NCBI GenBank assembly: GCA_019188255.1 | Contig: JAETXT010000003.1 | Location: forward strand, 2,542,001-2,606,000 | Reading direction: 5' to 3' | Length of the DNA stretch: 64,000 nucleotides | Source of the DNA: Verticillium longisporum | Lineage: Eukaryota > Ascomycota > Sordariomycetes > Glomerellales > Plectosphaerellaceae | Part shown: positions 1 to 10,700 of the stretch, in pieces | How positions within the stretch are numbered: position 1 is the first letter of the stretch | How the letters are laid out: each line of letters opens with the position of its first letter | Translations under genes and position numbers: made by a program | The notes under the pieces: model-generated | What the model was told of the DNA's origin: nothing | Seen by the model: the letters and a program-made list of their open reading frames with translations, nothing else | Databases searched by the model: none

Positions 1-1181
1 ATGCCCCTGCCCAACAGGAGAAGTGGCAGTCCCGAGCCGACGATCCCCTCGCCGCGTTCCTCGAGGACGAGTTCAAGCTGGACGCTGAGCTGCGCACCCT
101 GATCCTGGCCCTCACCCTCTCTCTGGATGGAGCCATCAAGGTCCAAGACGGCCTCGTTGCAATCGAGCGACATTTGACTTCCATGGGCATGTTCGGTCCC
201 GGCTTCGCTGCCGTGTATCCCAAGTGGGGCGGCGGAAGCGAGATCGCGCAGGTTGGATGCAGGGCTTGCGCCGTCGGCGGCGGCGTGTACATGCTGGGCA
301 CTGGTGTCAAGAGCACACGTCCCTTGCAGGCTGATGAAGATGGCGCTCAGTTCGAGGAGGCGCTCCGCACGGGAGATGTGAAGGTCAAGACCAAGATGCT
401 ACTCCGCAGCGAACATGCAGCGGCGGCGGAAGGGCGGGACACCAGGGTAGCCCGGCTCGTCGCAGTCATCAACTCGCCGCTTGCCTCTCTATTCGAACCC
501 ATCATGGAGGGCGGGCCCAACCCCGCCGTGGCCGTCATCGCCATGCCTGCTGGCTCCGTGAACGATAGCGACGGCCAGCCGGCGCAGTATCCCGTTTACA
601 TCTTCGCCCATTCGAGCGAAACGGGTGAATGCCCCTCAGGACAAAGTAAGCAATTTCCCCACTTTCACCTCCAACACATCTCTGCATCATGATGATTTTT
701 TATAATCAAACTTATCCACATTGGCTGAGCGCTGCTTTGACGTCAACGATTACTGTTCTGTCTGATCTATTGCACTTTCACACTCGTTATTCGCCAGTTC
801 TTCACCTACGATCCAGGCTAACCAGTGTTACAAGGCGTCCTCTACTTCACCACACTCGCAGCAATAAACGCTTCCGCCATTCTTGACTGCGCGCTTTCCT
901 CCCTCCTCGCTGCCTTTTCAGGACCAGAGGCAGCCCAGGAACTCTCGTCGATCTACCAGCTTCGATATGAGCAGGCTCACAGTAGCCAGAGCTCCACGAC
1001 GGATGAAGAGGGCTTGGTACTCTTGCCAACGCTGCCGCTTGACTTGGCGTTCACAGACTCTACTTTGAAGCCAGTCGAAGCGGCGTGGGCCAAGATCATG
1101 GCGTCTGCGGCTGGGCAAGATGAACCTATTGAGTACATGAAGTTTGAGGATCGTGAGGGCGTTGGCGAAGACGAAGACTAA
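1..1181 (+). CDS. mrs6: Rab escort protein (REP / Mrs6-like), 3' part
   Basis: Chaperone of the GDI/REP family that presents newly made Rab GTPases to geranylgeranyltransferase II in the cytosol. The reading frame is open from base 3, so the 5' end lies outside the window. Exon 1 ends at 645 (donor GTAAGC) and exon 2 runs 826-1181; the 180-bp intron is phase 1. About 332 residues are visible. The stretch GMFGPGFAAVYPKWGGGSE followed by a glycine-rich VGGGVYMLGTG segment is the conserved FAD-fold-like core shared by REP and Rab-GDI, and the Mrs6 version of it rather than the GDI version. The tail is acidic (VGEDED), with no CAAX box. It converges with rec8. A plain Rab-GDI is the alternative but fits less well. 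Confidence 0.88.
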
Positions 1182-1712
1182 GTCGGCCGAGTCCTGCTAG
1201 CGATTGTATGAAGTCATGAGCAAGAATACTTAATTGATAATGAATCACACACTTGCATGTTAATTGTGACCATCTTCAGATTGACTCATCTGAAACCATG
1301 TGATACGAAAACGCCTTGAGCAAATCCCTAGATGAGCGATCAAACCCCCGAACCTTGAAACCATCGCAACGAATTCCCAGCCTAGGCGCGTCGACCCCAA
1401 TATCATCAGAAACCCCAAGTCGCATCTGAAAAGAACATCTTCGCCATCCTGTCTGCGTTCTTCGTCAATGGACCCGACCAAAAACCGAACCCCGAGTTCT
1501 GCCCTCCTGATATCATGTCAAATACACCCCTAACTCCTTTTGCCAGTCGAAAATTCAGCCCAAGAGTTGATAATGAATGCCGTGTTATTGTTGCCGTCGT
1601 AGTGTTGCCGGCGCTGTACCCGTAAAAACCGAGTTAGAGACCATCCGCCCATTCAACCCTCAGAGGTGCCCAGAGATAGAATGACTTACGAGACAAATTC
1701 TTTGCTTCCGGC
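1182..1712. other. Intergenic, convergent 3' ends
   Basis: Shared 3' region between the Rab escort gene and rec8. Only short open frames occur, none with recognisable features. A poly(A)-type AT-rich patch (aatacttaattgataatg) lies just after the Rab escort stop. Confidence 0.6.
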
Positions 1713-4180
1713 CTAGTTGTTGTGGCTGTTCATTGAGACGTCTTCGCCCTCGACAGACTCCTCAACAGCATCTTCGTCTCTTTTTGGGACCTCGACACCG
1801 ATGCGAATGATGCCGAATGGCCGGGTGTTCTCCCACTCCTGTTGCAGTGCAAGCATACTTTTGGTGCGCAACGTTAAAATGTGGTAGAACGCTTGTGCGG
1901 CGATTGCCTTGGAGTGCTTTTCTGGACGAGCGAGCTCCTCGAATTCGACCCAGCGACGCGACGATTCCTCGCAATCACAACTCATGGCCCGTCCGGTTCT
2001 CTCAGCTTGCGTTAAGGAATAACGCAGAAAGCATTCGCTGTCGATATCGAGTGTACTGCGCATCCACTGTGAACCGACCTCTTCTTGTGGGTTAACAGTG
2101 AAGGCAGCACCAACTTCCTCATCAATGGATGGGTCCTGAGAATATCCCCACTCGCCACCAAGTTCAGATCCGTGGTTTTCTAAGCCGATCTCGCTGCGTC
2201 GTTCGATGGGTCGAGTGCTGACTTTGGGACTGAGTGTGGGCTGACGACTACCAGTGCTCCATTGCTTTGAGCCGAAGACGCCAACAGAGGATGGACGATG
2301 AATGCTCGGTGTACGGTTCCAGGGCATCATTATAGATGACATGCGGTCTTCAAATTGCTCTTGTTCTCTCAGTCCCACTTCAGGCGGAAGTTCATTATCG
2401 TTGTCAACGATGAAGCCCATGTCCGCGTCCTGTTGACCCTGGGCGGGCTCTTGGGTCTCTTCACTAAGTCGAGGCCGGACGCGCCTCTCGTTTGGATTTT
2501 CTTCCAAACCGTTTTCGAAGGCTTGGGATGCAGACCTTCGACGGCTTTTTTCGATGTCAGAGGGCGTTGGCGAGCGTGCATCTTGGTTATTAGGATCTCG
2601 GCTACCAAACACCAAGTTTCGAAGAGCATCGCCTGCGAACAAGTGCGCGAGAGGATGAACGAATTCAGGAGACACCGAGGCTTGGCCGATTCCATGTATG
2701 CCCTGGCCGAAGCTTACTGCATAGGCATTGGTCCTTGCCTTTGCAATGTTAACCTTTGGTTTGCTCGCTCTTTCCCTAGCCATGCGGTGAAGATAATCAT
2801 CCTGAATGCGCGTATGTTCCTGTCTTGAAATAACCGTACTTGAATCAAGGAAATTACGCGTTCCAGCAGTACGGATCTTACGTGACCCTTTGGTGCCGGG
2901 GACGGGTTCCTCTTGCTCTGGGCCCGGCTGGGGTACAGGTGAATAGAGCTGCTGCTGGGCTGACATGGCGTTACCTGGCTCTTTCTCGAGCATAGGAACG
3001 TCGTCCTCGTTAGGAAGTGATTGAAGTGGGCTATCGTCGCCGAAAGCTGGAATCTCGTCTTGGGCCATGACCATGTCATTGCCAATGAATTGGTCTTGTT
3101 GAATCGGGTTGGGAAGGAGTTCGGGGAGACGGGGCTCCTCAAAGGAATCTGCAATGCCAATGATGTTGCCCTCATCGTCGATATCGAACATAATGTCGCC
3201 GGACCCCTCCAGGTCGTTTGGTTGCTCCAGAGGGGCGATCCGTTCTTGGAGTGTGTTCTTCTTAGCCGATGAATCGACCCTGAATGGAGTAGCCAGGAAG
3301 AGGCTGCCGCCATCAGATTGAGATAGGTTGAAACTCATGATTGAGCCTGCCCGCTCACTGTGGATACTGCTGCTGTTCACAAGACTGAGTTGCGAGAACT
3401 CTTTGTTTGAAGACGACTGGCTTGTGTTGAAGACAGGTTTGCCACCCCCGTTCAAGTTGAAAGCGGGAATGACAGGGTCCAGAACAAAGCTCGGGTCGTC
3501 TGGAAGTAAAATCTGCTCTCGTCTTCGTCTGGTTAGCATAGAGGGCTTAAATACTAACGTTGTGGTTCGTGCTCCCAAGGCAGTCACCATCAAACAGCGA
3601 AGCCGAGGAAAGGCCATCGCTATACAAGCAGAAGGCTAATGGGTGAGAAGTAACCACGCAAAGAACGCCGAGCAGGCACTCGAGAACGGGTGCAACGCAA
3701 AGTTTGATCAGAAAAGAGAAATCTAGACTCACTCAACTAGACCAGCCTTGGGGTCGGTGTCATTTTGTGCGAGGAGTTGATAGAACATTTGCATGTCAGT
3801 CCGGGTTTTCTCCGCATCGCCCAGGACATAGACGCACTGCTGTGCAAAACACGCGACACGCCATACAAAAGATTTCCCTGGACACGCAGGGCCAGGGGTG
3901 CGCCCGGCTGGAGGATTGTCTCGCATGCTTTTCTCACATTGACCTCCTGGATAGCCTTGCGGGTGACCTTCAGGGCGCCGCCCCGCGGACCAACGGTCGC
4001 GACGAGCCTGCAAAGCCTGTCAATGTCCTGTTGAATTGGTGACTGAAAGTTTGTGAAGCTTGTGTTTACCAGATGGTTGAGACGCCATGCCGAGGATTGG
4101 TAAGGACTGAGACGCATTGTGAGCTGAGTAACATCTGTGTGCCAGGGCGCCTCGAGCTTACTGTCATTGCTATAAAACAT
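1713..4180 (-). CDS. rec8: Meiotic cohesin subunit Rec8 (frameshifted in this sequence)
   Basis: Alpha-kleisin of meiotic cohesin; it closes the Smc ring and holds sister centromeres at meiosis I. Four exons: 4180-4162, 4106-4070, 4007-3733, 3528-1713, with introns of 55, 62 and 204 bp. The spliced N-terminus reads MFYSNDILTNPRHGVSTIW then LVATVG, the Rad21/Rec8 N-terminal domain, followed by KVTRKAIQEVNVRKACETI and LLYGVSRV. The C-terminal winged helix is seen as AAQAFYHILTLRTKSMLALQ. The middle is hydrophilic and rich in Ser, Gln and Glu, as usual for separase-cleaved kleisins. Between LLYGVSRV and FAQQCVYVLGD the frame shifts by one base in a four-base T run (genomic A run 3846-3849). One extra base makes the gene 716 codons (715 residues). 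The family consensus start is MFYSHE; here it is MFYSND. It could be a mitotic Rad21, but the N-terminal block matches Rec8 better. Confidence 0.85.
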
Positions 4181-5063
4181 GGCGGCAAGGCGGGACCTGC
4201 AAGTCCTCGCTTAAGCCGTATGTGTTGATCCGTTCGAGTATCTGCGGTGGACCTCGAAGACCTGCTCGAGAAAGATGAACTGTTGTTTCGAAGTGTCCCG
4301 CGCCAGTTATCGAAAAGACTCCGGCGTATCGTGTCAGTCTTAGTTGTATGTCGGTAATATGACTGCTTAGACTGCCACTGTGATCGGGACTCGACCAGGG
4401 GTGTGAGTATGGAGAAACGAAGGAGAGACGATACTGCCACCCGGTGGAGGAATGGACGTGGCGGTGTGTTTCGCGCAAGAATAAAAACTTCAGTCCCCAT
4501 CGCAATAGAAAAGTAAGCGCAAGAAGGTGAGGGGAAGGAGCTTGAATTTGGCAATTGCCTCGCATTCGAACGAGGCAGGAGCACATCCTTCCTCGTCCCA
4601 CAAGCATATTCTTTCCCCAAGTGAGCCCCGATCCTTCCTTGTTCAATAGCTGTAAAGTCATCGCAGTATTGAGTAGGCCGCCGGTTCTCCCAGATACTCA
4701 CACACAGTTTTGTTCTAGCCGATTGATCCTGATGGCGTGTGTCACCAGCCCGTTCATGTCGTTCGCCCAATACGAGTATTATGACTCGGACCACCGTACC
4801 ACCAGTCCAGCTGGACAGATTTCGTGCCCATGCTAGATAATCATGAACAACCAATCATGCAAAGGTCAAGGCACATTGTCAACTCGAAATGCATTTCGTG
4901 ACTCCTGAGCTTTTTGGTTCCCTTTTCACGGGTATAACCTTTGCCAGATGTACAATCCTACTGATACATTCTCCAGCGTCAGTCTAGACCTGACGGCGTT
5001 CCTCTATCCATTTTTCTCATTCGGCTCGGAGCTCTGCAAACAATCTCATCACGTTGTCGTCTT
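4181..5063. other. Intergenic, rec8 promoter and WBP1 3' flank
   Basis: About 880 bp between the rec8 start codon and the WBP1 stop codon, both on the minus strand. A 262-codon open frame crosses it (4066-4854), but only its last 13 codons (rec8 exon 2) are coding. I see no other gene. Confidence 0.6.
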
Positions 5064-6639
5064 TTACTGCGTCTTCTTGGCGCCGACCTGCTTTGCTGGC
5101 GCGCTGTACATCCAGACAGCGCTGAAAGATAGGAAGCCCAGAACGGTGATGACGATGCCTCCCAGTGGTGTCCAGGCGCCCGTAATGGCGTAGGAGCGAG
5201 TGAATTCGTCGTGAGCCATGTGGCGGACAGTGACCGTGTTCTTCTCGTAGACGTTGGAGAGGAAAGGGCGCTTGTAGTTTGTCAAGAAGTTGTAAACGCC
5301 ATGCTGGTCAGGCAGGTCGAACGTCGTCTCGTACGTCGCCGCCTTGAGGTCGCTGTGAACTGGCTTGAGGTTGCGACGGTGGTACGCAGAAAGCATGCTG
5401 AACTCGACCTGGAGCTCATCCTCCTCAGGCACAAAGAACGGGCCCCAGCTGTCCCACGAGTACTCGGAAAGCGACACGGAATAAGACTGAGGCTTGTCAG
5501 ACCAAACATGTTCAAGGCACGCATTGGTGAGGGAAGACTTACCACAGTGCTGTTGATCCTGTAGATGGAAGGGTTCAGGTCCTCGGGGGACTCCTTGAGG
5601 TAGTGCTGAATGCCGTTGACACGCAGAACACCAATCTCGTGGAAGGTCCAGCCGGCAACCCTCTTGGCGAACTCGCGGTTCCACGTCTTCGCCTTGTCAC
5701 CACCCTTGACCTGGACCTTGGCGTCGAACCACTTGTTGCTCAAAAGGTCCGCAGATCCAACGACGGTGAAGCGCGCAGAGTTGCGTGCCTGGAAAGACGA
5801 GACCAGGGAAAGCTGCTCGCCTGCGGCGTACAGCTCGTCGGTGTCGATGACGTCGCCCTGCTCCTTGGGGTTGTAGCTGTAGGCGGTCTTGGGGGCGCGC
5901 AGGATGGGAGTCAAAAGGGCGCTGGCGCCGAGAGTGTGGCCGACGCCGGAGGGGAATGCGATGACCTCGTTGATGGGCTCAGTCTCGGGACGGAAGTATG
6001 ACTTGACATCGGGTCGGACAGCGGCGGGGGCGGGGAGGACGAGAACATCGTGCTTCTCAGCGGCACTGATGGTGTCGTAGTTGAAGTGGTCAACCACGAG
6101 GCCGGTCCTCTCAAGGGGGAGAGAGATATCAAACCCGGCAAGAAGGTTGGCAACGGTTGACGGGATCGTGGACGCGGAGCTCGTGGTGAGGAGGATGTTG
6201 CCCTCAGCATTCACGAACTGGACGAGGATGTTGGGGGTCAGGTTAGGACCAAGGCCTGGCGCTTGTCAGCAAACGGCGGAATGCGTATCCAACCATTGAT
6301 TAGGCCGTACTCTTGATTTTGGAGGGGAACAGCAGGACGTGGTCAAAAGTTCGCTCGCCAAGATGGAAGAGCTTCAGTGACTCGCTCTTGGGGGTTTCGT
6401 AACTGATCTTGAACCCGCGGCCTGCAGCACCTGTCAGTGATTGTATTCTCCATTGGCTGCATAAAACTTCAGCGTTAGTGAAGGTAGCACATACTCTCCA
6501 AGTCGCCGAGGAACGTGGAGTATTGCTCTTTCTCTTCGACATCATCCAGCAGCACCAGCAGCCTCTCTCCACCTGTAGCACTGATGGCATGCACTGCTGC
6601 GGCAAAGAGCAGCGAGAAGAGCGAGAAAAACAACTTCAT
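5064..6639 (-). CDS. wbp1: Oligosaccharyltransferase beta subunit (Wbp1 / OST48)
   Basis: Essential subunit of the ER oligosaccharyltransferase that transfers the Glc3Man9GlcNAc2 glycan to asparagines of entering proteins. Exons 6639-6495, 6421-6311, 6255-5543 and 5492-5064 join in frame to 465 residues. The N-terminal signal peptide MKLFFSLFSLLFAAAVHA precedes the luminal domain (SESLKLFHLGERTFDHVLL; NILVQFVNAEGNILLTTSS; VIAFPSGVGHTLG). A single C-terminal membrane helix, GGIVITVLGFLSFSAVWMYS, is followed by a lysine-rich cytosolic tail ending AKKTQ, a possible dilysine-type ER retrieval signal. The gene is divergent from the complex I subunit gene. Length and order match fungal Wbp1; no anomaly was seen. 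Confidence 0.95.
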
Positions 6640-7016
6640 TTTGATTCCTTGTTGTCTCGTCTCGCGATAGGGTATCAAAGGGGGAGAAGAGATTGGGCAC
6701 AAAGAATTGCGACAGCTTGCCTCTGGTTTCGCTGTCGCAAGTGAGCGGGAGCTTGATCTCTCCAATCGTAGGTGTCTCGAAGCTTGGGGATACGTAGCCG
6801 ATGCCAAGACATCCTCCACTGCCGGAACAACCCACCCCTGAGTGCGCCCCACTTGATTGTGAGGACAGTGATAATCCGATGTTCTTCCGGCCCTGGCACG
6901 AGCCCGTTGGTTCCATCGCGAACGTCGATCAAGCACCTCAAAGCCAGCTCGAGCTTATTCAATCCCAACTGGCAGCACCATTACTGGTCAATTAAGTGAG
7001 CACCTTCTTTCGAACC
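6640..7016. promoter_or_regulatory. Divergent promoter of wbp1 and the complex I 9.5 kDa gene
   Basis: 377 bp between two divergently transcribed housekeeping genes. A consensus donor (GTGAGC at 6996) and acceptor (CAG at 7054) suggest an intron that would put the true start of the complex I gene inside this stretch. I could not find an in-frame ATG for that model. Confidence 0.45.
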
Positions 7017-7358
7017 ATGTGGACAACGAATACTGACCAATGCACCTTTGCCAGCGCCGAAAATGACCTACGCAACCCCCGATTCTGGGCCGCGCCCTTG
7101 ACCTACCTCCGTTGGGCATCCCGCGAGCGTCCCGCCTACTTCTGGTCCATCGTCATCGGCGTCGCAGGCCCGGTCCAGCTTGCTATCGTTCCTCCCGTGA
7201 GGAAGATGCTTGGCGATGAGAACGCACCTCAGATTCCCGTCACATATCCCGGTAGGCCCACCGTTCAATAGAGCAGCGCGAGGCACGACGACTGACTATG
7301 AACCATAACAGTGCCCTCTGGCCAGAGGAAGCAGCTGACCGGCTACGATGACGAGTAA
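7017..7358 (+). CDS. nuo-9.5: NADH:ubiquinone oxidoreductase 9.5 kDa subunit
   Basis: Small accessory subunit of mitochondrial complex I. The core NPRFWAAPLTYLRWASRERP is followed by one hydrophobic helix (AYFWSIVIGVAGPVQLAIV), then VPPVRKMLGD and a C-terminal TYPVPSG...GYDDE, the hallmark order of this family. Exons are 7017-7251 and 7312-7358; the 60-bp intron splits a Val codon. With the ATG at 7017 the product is 93 residues. The start is uncertain: the first 13 codons lie in what looks like a 59-bp intron (GTGAGC at 6996, CTGAC branch, CAG at 7054), and the conserved part begins after that acceptor. The real first exon may therefore be a short upstream one. Confidence 0.82.
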
Positions 7359-7721
7359 TCAGCCATTACGTGCGACGTTGAATCGACACATACTACTGTA
7401 CATAACCTGGCGTTGGGGCTCTTCACAAAGTGTTGTCGGAGGACGTGTGGGATAGGAGGAAGGATTTGGTCACTCTCTCGTCCAGAATTGGGCGACCAGC
7501 TCCCCATAGGAGCATGCGACCGAGTCAGATCCAATGCACACCGCATTCGCCCCTGCTAGTGACGAATGTCTAAGTCTTGACCGCTATCTATGCCAGGCTC
7601 TTAGACCTGGGCCGGCACAGTATGACACGGCAGCTCAATACAAATCCTCCCATTCCATAACTCATATCGATACTGCTCTCCCGACGAAACATCCAGATCT
7701 TGTTCCCTGCGTGAACGGACT
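7359..7721. other. Intergenic, convergent 3' ends
   Basis: 363 bp between the complex I gene and the terminal exon of the BEACH protein gene. I see no gene or repeat. Confidence 0.6.
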
Positions 7722-10700
7722 CTATCTGTCTCGCTGCACAAGATTCCATTCATACTACAAGCATGTCAGTCATAGGCTTCGCCAAACGCCAAACGGGGTC
7801 AAGGTAGCTCTTACCACTCGTCCGTCGTCGTCCCCGGTGTAGACACAATGGGGCAATGGAGTGACGCCACTGAACCCTTCATCATAATTCTGACCCGACT
7901 CCGAGCGAGGAACAATGTGACCGAGACGCTTGAGGAGCACGAGCGTCCATTTGCGGTTCCTTATAATTTTCCTCCAGACGTTGACGCGTCCCCTTCGATG
8001 GCCCGTGAAAATGAGTGAGTTTTCCAGCCACTCGCTGGCTGTGCCTTCGTAGAATGCACAGGCGTGGACAAAGTCATCCGGCTCCATGCACACGTTCTGA
8101 TCCAGAATCAGGGATCCGTTGATGGTGTACAGCACAACGTTGGGTCCGCTGCAAAGCATGATCTCACCCGAGACGTCGTTAATCGCGGCGCATTCGACTT
8201 GTCGAGCAAGGGGTAGCTTTCGTATAAATTCCAATCGGTTCAGGTCCCACAAGAATGCCTGACCATCTGCGGAGCTGGACACAAACGTGCTAAAGGACTT
8301 CGAGACAGCTATTGTTGTGACCGGCGCTTTGTGTCCGAAGAGCGAGGATCGCGGTAGGAGATCTACTGGGCGGCCCGGCGCTGTCTGCACAGCATACACG
8401 GAGATGACACAGTCCTCGCCGGCGGTAATTAGTGTCTTCGAATTCGCGAAAACTACACATGAAATTTGGCCGATGTGGAGATTCTCGAACATTCCCGCAG
8501 CCTAGCACAAGTTTTAGTAAGTCTTTCTGTTGGTGATGAGCGTCACTGTTCAATACCTTCCGGTTGTCGCTGAAGAAGAATCGAATGCTATTATCAGCGT
8601 AACCCCATTCTAACCACTTGTCGTACGGAGAGACATTGAGCCGGAAAGAAGAGGCACACAAGAGGCGATCGAGCTTGTTGGCATATATAAGTGTAGCAAC
8701 CTTGTCATGAGACTCTGTGGTGGTATTAGCTCCGCCATGTTACAAAATCGTACCCAATCACCTACCAAGCAAAGGATGGGGTAGTCGCGTCAAGGCATAA
8801 ACGGACGTGTCCAATTTCCGGGAAGGGCTTTGACCATTATCTCGCTGGGGATGTGCCCTGGAAAATACCTGGTGAGGTGTCTGGCCAAAATTGTGGATGA
8901 CACCCGCTGCAATCCTTCGTTCTTGTGGATCGCTGATATTGTCCAAGTCGGTAGCGCCTCTGTATGAGAGGTGATGGAAGACGTTCAGGTTGTCGACGGC
9001 AGCCTCGCCTCTTTGCTTCAGGCCGAAGACAAGGTCGATCCAGCTGTGTAGGTTTTGGCTGACATAGGGACTCTCCAAAGCTTCGCGGTGCTTGGCAATG
9101 AAGATCTTCGGATCACCCTTGGCCCACGGCGGCAACACCACATTGTCGACCTTTGTGCCAGTGCTTTCTCGGTTTCCAAAATTGTACCCATTGATATTTG
9201 TCAGAAATTCTGGCAGGCAGAAAAATTCTGGAATCAGCTCCCTCACATCGGCCTTGTTTTCGCATGATGCAGATTTCCAAGCCTGGGGGATGGACTGGAA
9301 TAACCTATCAGCATGATCAAATGATCCGCCCTGCAGCAGGATGTATGATTGGACGAAGGGCGGAAGCCGGATGAGATACGACGAGACGATCATGGCAGAG
9401 GAATAGTGCGTTCCGTAATGGAAGGGCGTTTCTCCTATCTCTTCCAGGGCGTTGTAAGATTCCTTGAAACCAGAGACTCGACCTGATGTCTGAGCCCCCA
9501 TAGGCTTGGAGAGATCGCGGAACGTGGCGGGGTCGTTCAGGTTGAGCTCCTCACTGGTGTAGTCAGCCAGCACCCAAGGGAAGACGGGATACTGCGTTAG
9601 ATCATTGAAGGTGCGGCCAGCCATTGTGTTGACGAGCGTGAGGTAGTGAAAGTTGGAGATCTCCCCCTTTTGCCATTTCTTCATTGAGGGGTTCCATGGC
9701 GCAGTATTGAAGATGTTGCCGAACTTAGAGCTGAGCCCTTGTGGGGATTCTTCGAAGACCTTCAGAGTCTCGAGTCTCCAGCCATCTTCTGGATTGGGTA
9801 GTGAGCTCGCTGCGTATGTGTGCGGCGCTTTGTTCATGTGTTTTCCGAAAAACTCATATCTTGATACAGTTTTCATGGAGGTAAGAAAATAGCTTCGTCC
9901 GTCCGTGAAGAATACTTCAACAGCAACGTCACGGAAGAGGAAACGTCGCTTGGAGATACTGATTACGTCGTGCCATCGCCAACTCCTTGACTCCTGTTCG
10001 CTGCGGCCCAGGTTTTGTCGCTTCTCTGTAGTCTTCGCATCCGTGATGATTTCCGAGAAGGGGTCGCGCTCATCGGGCGGGGCTTGCCATGCGTTCACGA
10101 TCTCCCCAGAGGCGCATTGAAAAACATTGTCCACAATGTACATCGCATCCTTGCCGATGATCAAGATGCCCTCGCATGCTTCTAGACCAACGATGCGGGA
10201 AACATTGTAGACTGCCAGCACTTGATCGCCTTGCTCGAGACGCCGCATGACTTTTCGATTCTTGTCTTCGAAGCCGTCATCGCCGTCAAAAGCATCGTTT
10301 GGATCATCCACAAGCTCAAAATCATCTTCCGGCGCGACAACTGACCCGGAGGTTGCAGCCTCGGCCTTGGCGAAGGTAGCTTCAGAGTCATCATCGAGAT
10401 CGTTGCTGTCAAGACCTCGGGCCAATGATGCTTTGGGAGCTGTGGGTGTAGCTGAGGGAGGCGTCGGGCTGATCGCCACGGCTGTGTTCAGTTTGGGTGC
10501 GGATCCAATCGCGCCGTCACCGGCCTTTCGCTTCGGTTGAAACACCTCGTGATCCCTGGAGTAATCGGGCAAAAGTCTGAGGCGCATTCGATTTCGACCC
10601 TCCGTCCGATCAAGCTTCCACTTGAGTTGAGTGTGCTCACTGAAAACAGCGCCTGGACGATGAAGCTCCCGGTCCATTTTGGTGAGTGATGAGGCCAAGA

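Noticed and set aside
4066..4854. 262-codon minus-strand frame
   Set aside because: Only its last 13 codons are coding, as rec8 exon 2; the rest is rec8 upstream DNA without domain features.
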